Below, piece after piece: positions 22,059-32,711 of a stretch of DNA of 64,000 nt. Numbering within the stretch: the stretch's first letter is position 1; each line of letters begins with the position of its first letter. Source of the stretch: Manihot esculenta (Eukaryota; Streptophyta; Magnoliopsida; Malpighiales; Euphorbiaceae). The position numbers and the translations under genes are program-made. The stretch covers positions 930,001 to 994,000 of the forward strand of contig NC_035161.2 in NCBI RefSeq assembly GCF_001659605.2, written 5' to 3'. The notes beneath the pieces were generated by a model. The model did not search any database. It had not been told where the DNA came from and was given only the letters and a program-made list of their open reading frames with translations.

Positions 22059-22314
22059 CTCTATCTCTGAAAAGAGCACACAAAACACACTTAACGCATA
22101 GCATATCAAATAAACCATGTGAAAACACATGATCTCCCACATGCAAATAACACATAACAATAATGCACATGCTTTATAATCATGGCATTCCACATCATCC
22201 TCAAGACTGGACTTATACTTCCTACCTTAGTGGACATGTTTTCCTTATTGTGCTTGCCCTCTCTATAACCTTTATGAGCCCAAAGCACTCTAGGTCCAAC
22301 CACATGAACCAAAT

Positions 22315-22326
22315 GCTCTGATACCA
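22315..22326 (-). other. tRNA-Met primer-binding site of A3 (reverse)
   Basis: GCTCTGATACCA, reverse complement of TGGTATCAGAGC, directly beside the 5' LTR that starts at 22330. Confidence 0.9.
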
Positions 22327-23026
22327 CTCTGTAACAGCCTGAAAACCGGCCTGGCACCCGGACCGCTACCGGCGCTAGGATCCAGATCGGCTTAAGGCCG
22401 CCGGGACCCGTAGCAAGCCAAAAGACATGCTAAACCTGCTGAACTCATGGCATAATCCCATACATGGTCAACTTATGCATAAAACTGCAAAACTGTTTCT
22501 CAAAACTGCTCTGCTTAAACTGAACTCATACTGAACTGAACTGTACACACTCAGAGAGTGGATACCTGCTGGGGTATCGTACAGTAACTGTATGCACTCA
22601 AAAGAGTGAGTACCTACTGTGGTACCATACAGTGGCTGGAAATCAGATGCATAAAACACACAACGCAAACATAGCCATGTACATCGGGATTATCCATACT
22701 CTAGGACCAAGCACAATACTACCCATTCATATCTGACTCATCATAACATAACTCATATACTTAACTTTACAATCTTTACATAATTAAGTTTACATGTCCA
22801 CTAGCTATTCATACTGTACAATCACAACCTATCTATACTATTACACAAGCTGGCTTCCTCTGTACAAGCCTTCTACCCTTTACCTGCAGCATCAACCACT
22901 AACCTGCAAAAACTGTGAGGAGGGGAGAGGGGTGAGCTACAAGAGCCCAGTGAGTAGGAACAAATAAAGTCATGCACTAATGGAATGCATCACAGCACAA
23001 CCATATCACAACAAGGATGGGCCTGA

Positions 23027-24320
23027 TGTAATACCCTGCTAGAGTCCAGCGTCGGAATTTCTACTGTCCGGTGGAATTCGGGATGTCGAAATTCTCTAGA
23101 GGGTTTGGGATTATGTGTGCTACATGTTGTTTTAAGAGTTTTGATGTTTTTAAGTATTAAGGAAATGAGTTTTTGAAAGAAAGGAACCAAGGCAGACAAG
23201 CCAGGTTCGGCCGCCGAAAGGTGACTTTCGGCCGCCGAACTTGCATGGCATTCGGGATCACTTTTTGCCGCCGAAGGTGGTCTGGCCAACCACCTATAAA
23301 TGGCCCTAGGTCGGTCAAAATGGATAGTTTCCTTTCCATTTTTCAGATCTAGGTGAGACCATGATCTTCCTTGGGTGAGTTTTGATGTTTTCTTAAATCT
23401 TTCATAGTTTTGATGGATTTTATGTGTTTTTTAAGTTTTTGAGCAAAGTTTGGAAGTTGGAGATTTGTGAGAAGATTTCTTCATAACTCCACGTTGGGAT
23501 TGTTATTTCTCTTGTTTGGGAGGGGTAAGTGAAGATCCTGAACTTTCTTTCTTAAGTTTTGATGGTTTTATGGGAGTTTGTGGGGTTATATGCATGGTTA
23601 GGTTAAGTTGAGGGTTTTGTTGATTTTGGTGTATAAGCATGTTTTGATGTTATTTGTGATGTTTGTTGAGGTTTTAAGTGAGTTTTAGACCTCTTAATGA
23701 ATGTTATATGGTATGTGCTAGTTGGGAGTAGTTGATATGCATGTTGAGTAGGTTTGAGGGGAGATTTGCATGAAGCAGGGGAGGTTCTGCCCATTTGGGC
23801 AAAACTAGGTTCGGCCGCCGAAGCTTGAGTTTCGGCCGCCGAACCCCTTGTGGAGGCCGTTTCGGCTGCCGAAGCCTGCCTCCGAAAATTGAGTTTCGTC
23901 TCTGGAGGCAAGGTTCAGCCGCCGAAGGTGCCGCCGAACATGCATGAGTTTCGTCTCTGGAGGGGTGTTTCGGCCGCCGAACCTGCCGCCGAAAGTGCCC
24001 TGCCCAGCCTTCTTTTGCATGTTTTATGTGATTGTTTTGGAGTCTTTTAGGGGGCTTTTGGGGGAGTTTTATAGAGTTGTTCTAGAGTTAATTGAGTCCC
24101 TCATATGCGTCCACCTGTGTAGGTATGGACCAGAGGAATCAGAGAGAACAGCAGTGAGCACTGCTTCAGGACCTGCAGAGTCAGTTCAGAGTCAGACCAG
24201 AGGTGAGTGGAATTGAACCTAAATTTTCATAAGGAGTTTACATCTTAGTATGCTTCATGCATCATGATGATTATAGGCTTGTTTGCATTAGTACACACTA
24301 TTATGTGGCATTGCATTATC
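23027..24320 (+). mobile_element. Truncated forward family A LTR (A4)
   Basis: Starts TGTAATACCCTGC within the 5' LTR of A3 (left flank CCTGA; uninterrupted DNA at 18711-18725 shows the insertion point). It has a promoter-proximal palindrome pair (23206-23241), TATAAA at 23295-23300 and a leader cluster at 23808-24000. Sequence similarity to family A LTRs stops at about 24320 inside the motif GCATTGCATTAT, and an integrase fragment begins a dozen bases later. Confidence 0.85.
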
Positions 24321-24332
24321 CTTGTACTTGGC

Positions 24333-25098
24333 ATGGGTACCAGATTAGACTTCAGTACTGCCTTCCACCCACAGACTGATGGGCAGTCAGAGAGGACCAT
24401 CCAGACAATAGAAGATATGCTCAGAATGTGTGTGCTAGATTTTGGCGGTTCTTGGAGGCAGCATCTACCCTTGGTGGAGTTTGCCTACAATAACAGCTAT
24501 CATGCTAGCATAGGGATGGCTCCATACGAAGCCTTGTATGGGAAGAAGTGCAGGTCACCTATCTGCTGGGAAGCAGTGGGAGAGAGGGCTCTTGCAGGCC
24601 CAGAGTTAGTAGAGATCACCAGCAGGGGAGTGCACATAATCAGAAAGAGGATCAGAACTGCCACCAGTCGGCAGAAGAGTTATGCAGATGTCCGCAGAAG
24701 CCAGCTAGAGTTCCAGGAGGGGGATTTGGTTTTGCTCAAGGTGTCTCCTATGAAACGGGTGGTTCGCTTCGGGAAGAAAGGTAAGCTAGCTCCACGGTAC
24801 ATCGGTCCCTTTGAGGTCCTTCAGAAGGTCGGGAATGTATCGTACAAGCTGGACTTGCCTGCTTCGATGGAAAGAATCCATCCGGTTTTTCATGTTTCCA
24901 TGCTACGGAAGTTCGTGTCAGATCTGGGAAAGGTTCTTAGTGAGCCTGATGTAGAGATCCTTGAGGATCTCACCTATGTTGAGCAGCCGGTATGGATCCT
25001 AAACACCCAGATTAGGAAGTTGAGGAACAAGGAAATCCCGATGGTGAGAGTCCTTTGGAACCACCACAACATCGAAGAATGCACCTGGGAGGCACGGG
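24333..25098 (+). pseudogene. Integrase C-terminal half and chromodomain-like tail of a family A element (5' part)
   Basis: An open frame from [20 protein letters not shown]. It shows the last catalytic region of the DDE core ([19 protein letters not shown]), the conserved [19 protein letters not shown] block, the [19 protein letters not shown] block, and a tail of the Tekay/Del chromovirus type ([18 protein letters not shown] ... EECTWEA). That tail is a divergent chromodomain thought to aid targeting to heterochromatin in this clade. No stop interrupts it. The first part of pol is missing at the junction near 24320-24332. The last codons are displaced to 27368-27407 by solo LTR A5. Confidence 0.85.
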
Positions 25099-27367
25099 TG
25101 TAACAGCCCGCTTACCGGACCATCACCGGCACTAGGATCCAGATCGGCTTAAGGCCGCCGGGACCCGTAGTAAGCCTACTGTCAACTCTAAGTACCTGAT
25201 AAAACCCATACATGAGCATACTTAAGCTTAAAACTGTTACTTACTCTTCTCTTTTTTTTTTCTTTGCTTGACTATCTTTTCTTTTCTTGAAACTTTTCTC
25301 ATCGACTAAGCCTGGCCTATGCATGCTCTGTCTGTATGCACTCGAAGAGTGATACCTGCTATGGTACCATACAGTAACTACAGAGATAGAAAGACTACCA
25401 TGCACCAAGCCTAGCGCATCAGAACAACATTATCTCAATCATAAAATGATCATGTATAAAGGAATAACAAGCACTAGGGCCAAGCACAATTCTATAACTC
25501 AGTACATAACTTACTATTACATCATTTCTCTGCATAACATAAGCTCTGTACTGTACATCATTATCATGTCCACTACTCTATACTATTACATATGCCTTTT
25601 ACCCTTGCTATCTCTTTCTCTTTCTCTTCTCTGAGGCCCTGTAAAATGGGGTTAGGGAGAGGGATGAGCTGCTAAAGCCCAGTGAGCGGAATCTATAAAA
25701 AATCACATTTAAAACATGCTGTCATATGATGCGATCACTGCACAAACATTTCACATCTCGGATTGGACATGATCCCAAAACTCCCTCTGTCAGTGCCCGG
25801 CCCCCAAAGGAGCTCACACAGGTCTTTCACTAACTACTCATGGTGCCCTACCCTATAAGGGCTCACACAGGACTCACCCAAGGTAAATGCCCGGCCCCAA
25901 AGGAGCTCACACAGGTCATACAATAATGACAGACTTATGGGCTATTGAGATCGCCTCGGTCCAATCCACATATACAAGTAATAATGAAATGCATCAACTT
26001 AGTGAATACTAATGCAAAGCATCCTACATAAACATGGCATTAATGATGCATGAATCATGCTAAAACAGTTCTTAACTTTTTAAAATAAAGTTCTGTTCCA
26101 CTCACCTCTGTCAACTGCTGAGCAGTCTCTGTAACTCTAACTCTGTGGGCCTCCTTGGTCTCTCGGGTCCGTACCTACACAGGTGGACTCAAATGAGGAC
26201 CAAACTTACTTAAACATAACTCTTATTATCTCCCCAAAACCCCTATACAACATCATAGGCATGCATGGAAAAATGGGCAAAAGAAGGCTGGACTGGGCAC
26301 TTTCGGCGGCTGGTTCGGCGGCCGAAACCTCCCTCCAGAGACGAAACTCATGCATGTTCGGCGGCACCTTCGGCGGCCGAAAGTCTCATCCAGAGACGAA
26401 ACTCATGCACTTTCGGCGGCTGAACTTCCTCTTTCGGCGGCCGAAAGTCTCTTTCTCACCCAAAAGCCTAGCTTTCGGGGGCAAGGTTTGGCAGCCGAAA
26501 CTGCCTCCACAAGGGGTTCGGCGGCCGAACCTTGCTTCGGCGGCCGAACCTGGATTCTCCAGAAAGGTAGAATCCGAGCACAACTCATGCTCTCAGCCTC
26601 CAAACTCCTAGCAAACACCCATAACATGCATACCAACACTTCTCAACTAACATATAACATAACTCATGCATATAGAGGCCTAAAAACTAGTTCAAGCCCC
26701 AAAAACCACAACAAAACGCCTATGAGCAACATATGCTCAAACTCATGCTTATACCCCAAAACATGCCATAAACCTCTCCAAAACTTCTAAAACTTGCTTT
26801 AAACATAAGGGGAGGTGAGGATCCATGCTTACCTCTTGCAGAACTAGAGGATTGATGATCCAAGCTTGGAGATGGGGAAAAACTCACTCAAACTCTCCAA
26901 GTGCTCAACTTTGCTTCCTTTTGCTCAAATCTCTAAAACAAAGCTCAAATCAAGTTAAAACATGCAAGATTTGAGGAAAACATGAGAAATCACACCAAGG
27001 AGAGCTTGAACCTACCTTTGACCCAAAAACAGAGTGTTTAACACTCACGTCTCGGGCAAAAGGGGCTTTTGTAGTGGCCAACCGACCCTTCCTTCGGCGG
27101 CCTAACGTGCATGCGAAACCATGCAACTTTCGGCGGCCGAACTTCACCTTCGGCGGCCGAACCTGGCTTTTGTCCCCTTGGCCTTTTCATTTCAAAACTC
27201 AATTTTCTTAACTCAAAACATGCAAACATGATAAAAACACTTAAAAACATCTTAAAAACCTTTCTTATACCCTTAGGGCAAGCTCCGACATCCTCGAATC
27301 CCGACTTCCAACGGAAAATCCGCCGGAACGTAGGAATTCCGATACCGGGGTCTAGCCGGGTATTACA
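25099..27367 (-). mobile_element. Solo family A LTR, reverse (A5)
   Basis: TGTAACAGCCCGC ... GGGTATTACA, 2269 bp, with perfect 5-bp target duplications ACGGG at 25094-25098 and 27368-27372. No primer site or interior is present, so it is a solo LTR left by LTR-LTR recombination. It lies inside the last codons of the integrase/chromodomain frame. The palindrome cluster is at about 26299-26553, the promoter-proximal part at 27090-27165, and a minisatellite of AAAGGAGCTCACACAGG units at about 25790-25920. Confidence 0.95.
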
Positions 27368-27407
27368 ACGGGAGTCTATGCTCCAGCAATATCCCCATCT
27401 GTTTTGA
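27368..27407 (+). pseudogene. Last codons and stop of the family A pol split by A5
   Basis: After the second ACGGG the reading frame of 24333-25098 resumes and ends LQQYPHLF-stop at 27407. PHLF is the usual end of Tekay/Del-type polyproteins. Confidence 0.85.
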
Positions 27408-27506
27408 GGTTAGTGTTTGTGTTGTTGTTGTATGTTTATGTTTGATGCCATGCTATGTGTGTTAGTTGAGGAACATTCGGGGACGAATGTTCTTAAGAGG
27501 GGAGAA
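27408..27506 (+). other. 3' untranslated region, stem-loop and polypurine tract of the A6 element
   Basis: About 100 bases between the pol stop and the 3' LTR. The stem-loop at 27471-27492 has 9-bp perfect arms (GAACATTCG/CGAATGTTC) around GGGA. The tract AAGAGGGGAGAA ends at the LTR start. Confidence 0.85.
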
Positions 27507-29790
27507 TGTAATACCCGGCTAGACTCCAGTATCAAAATTCCTACCTTCCGGTGGAATCTCGAATGTCGAAAACCTCTAGAAGGGTAAATTCATGTTTTAT
27601 AAAATTTTTTTATGTATTTCATATTTTTAAGTAAGATTTAAATCGAGTTTTTAATGAAAGAGACCATGGAGGCATTTCCAGGTTCGGCCGCCGAATCCCC
27701 AAGTTCGGCCGCCGAACGTTGGATAGTTTAGGGGGCAAGTTAGGCTCCCGAAATTTGGCTCAGGTTCGGCCACCGAATCCCCATGTTCGGCCGCCGAACT
27801 TGCATGAGTTTTAAAGGCACGTTCGGCTTCCGAAGGTGGTCTGGCCAGCCCCTATTTAAGGGCACCATGGCCGAAACGGGCGAGTTTTCTTCCTATTTTC
27901 GGCCAACGGTGAGTTCATGCTCTCCCATGGTTGCTTTTGGTTGATTTACCTCAAATCTTTCTAGTTTTAACAAGTTTTAACTTGTTTTTGAAGATTTGTG
28001 AGCTTAGAACGTGCTTTGGAGACCCAATGAGTTAGATCTCTCCCATCTCCAAGTTGGATCGTCTCTCTCTCGATCTCCAAGAGGTAGGAGCCGATCTTAA
28101 GCTCATTTCATGTTTTGAATAAGTTTTAAGTTGATTTATGGGGTAGAAAATGCATGTGTAGGTTTTATGAGTTTTTTGGTTAAATGTTGAATGATTGAGC
28201 AATGTGGGTTATGTATGTGTATTTAATGTGTTTTGGTTGGGGTTTAGGATAGTTTGAGACCCCTATGAGCTGATGTATATGTGTATGTATGTTGTAGAAT
28301 GGGTTATTGCATGTTTGAGAGGTTTGGGAGGCATTTGTGCATGTTGGAGCTGAGTTTCTGCCACTTTGGAAGAACTCAGGTTCGGCCGCCGAAGGGACTT
28401 TCGGCCGCCGAACCCGTTTGTGGAGGTAGCTTTCGGCTGCCGAAGCCTACCCCCGAAATAGGACTTTCGTCTCTGGAGGGCAGTTTTGGCCGCCGAAGGT
28501 GCCGCCGAACATGCATGTTTCGTCTCTGGAAGGGACTTTCGGCCGCCGAAGGTGCCGCCGAAAGTCACTGAGTTTTGGCTTTGGAGGGACTTTCGGCCAC
28601 CGAACCTGCCTCCGAAAGTGCCCTGTCCAGCCTTCTTTTGCATGTTTTCTATGATTGTTTTAAGGTGTTTTAGGGGGGTTTTTGGGGAGTATTTTAGAGT
28701 CATGTTTATGTATGTTTGGTCCCTCATTTGAGTCCACCAGTGTAGGTTCGGACCCGAGGAACCGAGGACCCCAGCAGTGAGTCAGTTGCTCCGGTGTCCA
28801 TTCAGAGCTAGCTAGAGGTGAGTGGAATAACTTCTTATGTTTTAAAGTAAATAATGAAAGTTTTAGCATAATCCATGCATCATGAATACCATGAGATATT
28901 AGGGTGATTGCATTAGAAATCACGTATATGTTGCATTGCATAATATGTTGATGATGTGGGTGAATGTTGAATGATCCTTTAGCCCTCACTATGATATGAT
29001 GTGATATGATACGGTATGATAGGCTAGTGAGGCCCATTCTACGCCCCTAGCACCATGTAAGAGAAAGACCAGTGAGGCCCATTCTATGCCCCTGGCAGTA
29101 TGGAATGTTATGTTATGTTTATGTAAGAGAAAGACCAGTGAGGCCCATTCGACGTCCCTGGCACTATTGAAATGTGTAGAGGGCTATCGGTGACAAGTTC
29201 ACCCTTGATGTGAAATGTTTGTGATGTGATGCATTTCATGAAAGCATGAATTTATTAATTAATGTTTTGCTATTCTGCTCACTGGGCTGTAGTAGCTCAC
29301 CCCTCTCCCTTAATCCCCTAGGTTTGCAGGTGCGTGATAGACCAGGAGGTCAGCTAGAGTGAAGTCATTTTTATGTAATAGCTAGATGTGGACATGAGAA
29401 TGATGTAATGTATGATGTTGAACAGTTATGTAAAATAAATTTATGTCTTTGAGGATTAGTTAATGTGCTTGACCCTAGTATGTTAGTTGATCCCTTTAGT
29501 ACATGATTTATATAATGATGTTTTATGTAATCCAAGCATATTGTATGTTATGATACCCCATTGGAGTATTTGATGAGGACTCCAGTGTGAGGTTTATATT
29601 TATAAGTTGTGCATGCACAGGTTATGCTTGGAAAAGAAAATAAATTTTTTACAGTTTATGTTTATGTTATGATCATGTATGGGATTCAACAGGTTTACAG
29701 GATGTATGTTAGGCTTGCTACGGGTCTCGGCGGCCTTAAGCCGACCTGGATCCTAGCGCCGGTAGCTGTCCGGTTTTCCGGGTCGTTACA
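27507..29790 (+). mobile_element. Forward family A 3' LTR (A6)
   Basis: TGTAATACCCGGC ... GGTCGTTACA, 2284 bp. Promoter-proximal palindromes at 27680-27810, TATTTAAG at 27853, leader cluster at 28378-28622, minisatellite of GTGAGGCCCATTCTACGCCCC units at 29024-29165. The right flank ACAAC is the start of the last 14 bases of the B2 5' LTR, so this element was inserted in B2. Its left flank differs from that of A4, so A4 and A6 are not two ends of one insertion. Confidence 0.9.
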
Positions 29791-29993
29791 ACAACCGCGA
29801 GTCAAAAATTGGCACCGTTGCCGGGGAGTTGATTTAACTTGTTTATTTTTCTTTCAAGACCAAATTAAAAAAAAAAAAAGAGCACTCCAATCGCACCACA
29901 CTCCTGCTCATCACCATTCGGCCGCCGAACCTCATCCTCATTCGGCCACCGAACATCTCACCAAAGGCACAGTCACATCGCAGATCTGAATCA

Positions 29994-30395
29994 TGGATGA
30001 GGTAAGTGCATCTGACATTTCTTTTCAAATTTCTGAACTCATATCTCTTGGAAAAATTATTGCCAAAAGATATGCTCAACAATTTCAGCCACCAAGGCCA
30101 TGTGGGATCTATGGATATGTGGGACACCCAACTGATTAATGTCCTACACTTTATGAGTATGGCCAACCAGTACATGCGTTTGAAAGATTCAATAGTCAGC
30201 CTAGACATGCATATGGAGGATTCTATGAACAGCCAAGACATGATCCATACTATAATACATATAATCCAGGTTGGGGAGACTATCCAGACTTCAGTTATGC
30301 AGAGGCTAAAACTACCAGAATTATCAAGGATATCAAGCCCAACCAGAACCTCCAAGTTCCAACCAGTACCTTTAAGAGATGATGAAGACATTGGC
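29994..30395 (+). pseudogene. Damaged gag remnant (B2)
   Basis: Homologue of the B1 gag frame, starting ATGGATGAGGTAAGTGCATC at 29994. The knuckle is broken: the second cysteine reads tyrosine (CGIYGYVGH) and a stop codon follows HPTD. Further on it is frameshifted. Confidence 0.65.
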
Positions 30396-30648
30396 AATTT
30401 TTGTGCAAAGCCTCCAACAGTAGATGGATCAAGTAGTCACCTCAATGAATGCAATCATATTAAGAAGAGAGGAAGAGCTTCAAGATGTGGAGGATGATGA
30501 TGAAAGTTGGCAAGTACAAGAACAAGCTGCTGAAGAAACACAACCAGAAAATCGTTTGTCCAAACAAACTGGTCAAACAGAACCTGTTGATAGTTTAGAT
30601 ATCATTGATTGTTTGAACTAAGAAATTTTTTATATAAATCAAGATGAT

Positions 30649-31287
30649 ATGCTAAATAATGATTTTTGCAGGGAGGCTAGCCAAAAAGATGAAGAAAGCC
30701 AAAAAGAGCCAAATTGCATCCAACAGGTGGACTGCAGCCATGTGCAGAATGAACAAAAACCAATTGCATCACTTCAGCTTGGTGCGCAAACCACTCCTGC
30801 ACAGGAAGGAGAACCTGAAAGCCTTTCAGGCGCGCCTCTTCAGCTTCCAACGCAGATCAGTCTTCCACTTCAAGTAGGTCCTGCGCAGAAGGAGGAAATT
30901 GAATCCAATTCTACCATTCATCCAATGCAAACAACCCATGCTCACAAGGAACAAGTGGAAGTCCAAGAGCCCAAACCAAAGGAGCATGCGGATCAATGCC
31001 TTCCCAAACCTCCGGATAAGGTGGAGTTTGTTTTGCCTGAATTCAGTACTAAATTGCAGCTAGCCATAGAAAAACATGAATTGGAGTTCAAAATGTTGCC
31101 CAATCATCTCAAGAATGCAATTATGAGAGCTAGAGGCACACCTCATCTGAAAGAAGAGAAGCTAATCATGTTGCTTCATGAGTACATGAAAAAAAGAGGA
31201 TGGGCTATGACCAAATCAAAGGGCGTGTTACACTTTTTCTCAGTGCAGTTGGGATCCTTTTCCCTTCCCCAATTACTTAAGCCTTGA
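30649..31287 (+). pseudogene. Gag-pol linker remnant (B2)
   Basis: 212 codons homologous to 13195-13965 in B1: Q-, E- and P-rich linker, then the pre-RT block (KMLPNHLKNA, EEKLIMLLHEYMKKRGWAM), then an abrupt end. The join after TKSKG is at the same place as in B1, though the last residues differ by frameshift. Nothing of RT or integrase follows. Confidence 0.7.
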
Positions 31288-32250
31288 TCAAATGGATCAC
31301 ACCATGCACACCACACCCAGGGGAGTACTCAGTTTCCTTTGCTCTTTTATGTTTCTTATACATTAAAGACAATGCATGATTTAGGTGTGAGGGTGCATAT
31401 TTCTGAATTTTTATTTTTGCTTTAGTTTTTAGTTTGAATTTTTGTTTTCATTTTGAGTGTGATTTTTTTCATTTTTCATTTTTCCACAGCTTCTTGTTTG
31501 TCTTTTGATTTGCTATACTCAAACTGATGAACTATGTTGGATGAGCTTTTCTTTCCATGACCCCATTGATCTGATGACTCTTTAAACTAATGTTGAATCA
31601 ATTGCAGTGAGTTATATTCATGTTTGAGAATTGCCTTTTGAATTGAATCTTGGAGCTTGCCATGGTGAAAAATATATTGATGACCCTCATTAGAGAGAAT
31701 AAATTGAAAGTTGTGTGAATGAACTTAATGTGACTTGTTTTAGCAATTGGTGTTGATTTGCCCAAATCATTGAGAGAAAGAAAATTCAGCAAAGGCAAAG
31801 ACCTCAAAAGCACAAATCAAAAACTGTTCCAATGGTCAAAAGACTAAGAACAGAGCTAGTAGCCACTTGGACAGGTGACCAACTGAGTAACTGGGGGTGG
31901 GTTTCACAAATATGTACCTTCACCTCAAAAGGTTGGTGACTTCTTCAAGCAAGGAGAAAGTGCAAGAAAAAGAAAAATAAATAAATAAATAAAGCCTGAA
32001 TAAAGTACTTCAAGATAAGGGCAAGTCACTCTGAAAGCTAGAAAAAGTCTTAATTGAACAAACATGTGCATGTATGGTCTCTCTTGAGAAAAATAAATCC
32101 TAGCCATAGTAAGTAAAGGGAAACAAAGAAAGAAGGTGAGTAACTTTGATGCATATATTCTTCACTGCAATGCTTCAAAATAGGTGTCTAGAGTAAGAGT
32201 TTAAGTGGTAATAAGGATCTAGAATAAGAAAGCTCGTTTGACTATGTTTA

Positions 32251-32290
32251 TTTGCTTGAGGACAAGCAAAAGGTTAGGTGTGGGGGTATT
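32251..32290 (+). other. Stem-loop and polypurine tract (B2)
   Basis: TTTGCTTG-AGGA-CAAGCAAA at 32251-32270, then TTAGGTGTGGGGGTATT to the LTR start at 32291. Confidence 0.85.
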
Positions 32291-32711
32291 TGATAAAGCA
32301 TATTTTAGTCCATTTATTCATGATGTTATTGATGTTTAATTACATTTTTTCTGCCTAATTTTATGGTTTTAATCATGTTTTTCAGATATAAGGTGTAAAA
32401 AGACAATCTGGTGAAAATACTCTTAAAACTGCCAAAAAGTGCCAAATATGAAAAGTGCCAAAAAAGGAAAGTTTTCAAATAAGGAAAGTAATTTGAAATT
32501 CAAATTTCAAATCCTTCAGAGAATTCAAAATCCAAATTCAAGATTCATCTCATCAAGGAAAGTGCCAAATAACGAAAGTGCAATCTGCAGAGCAGTTTGA
32601 AATTCAAGAACTTCAAGAATCCTTTTCCTTATTTGAGAAGCCAAATCTTCAAGATGCACATTCAGATTTTGAAATTCAAATTCAGCTTGTCAAAGAAGCC
32701 AAAGAAGTCAT

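Larger units (their letters stand above)
18021..23026 (-). mobile_element. Reverse family A element (A3) with shortened, decayed interior
   Basis: 3' LTR 18021-20224 (2.2 kb; TGTAACAGCCCGG ... GGGTATTACA), interior 20225-22329, primer site 22315-22326, and the first 697 bases of the 5' LTR (22330-23026), cut by a forward LTR at 23027. The interior is about 2.1 kb, compared with more than 5.1 kb in A8. It has a gag start and a zinc knuckle, but not the capsid core between them, and only decayed traces of protease; RT, RNase H and integrase are not recognisable. It could only have moved in trans. It is inserted in the interior of A2 (left flank AATAC). Confidence 0.85.
29791..32290 (+). mobile_element. 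Athila-like non-autonomous element B2: LTR remnant and interior
   Basis: The last 14 bases of the 5' LTR (ACAACCGCGAGTCA, to 29804), then primer site TGGCACCGTTGCCGGGGA (29810-29827), a leader with TTCGGCCGCCGAA (29917-29929) and a variant (29941-29953), a damaged gag knuckle, the gag-pol linker, and the conserved 3' noncoding region. The left part of the 5' LTR was lost in the rearrangement that created 23027-29790. It has the same internal deletion as B1. Confidence 0.85.

Noticed and set aside
22315..22326. tRNA-like sequence matches at primer sites (also 8104, 49099)
   Set aside because: Only the 12-18 bases complementary to tRNA 3' ends are present; these are primer-binding sites, not tRNA genes.
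23027..29790. A4 and A6 as the two LTRs of one element
   Set aside because: Flanks CCTGA and ACAAC disagree and the LTRs are strongly diverged from the first bases onwards.
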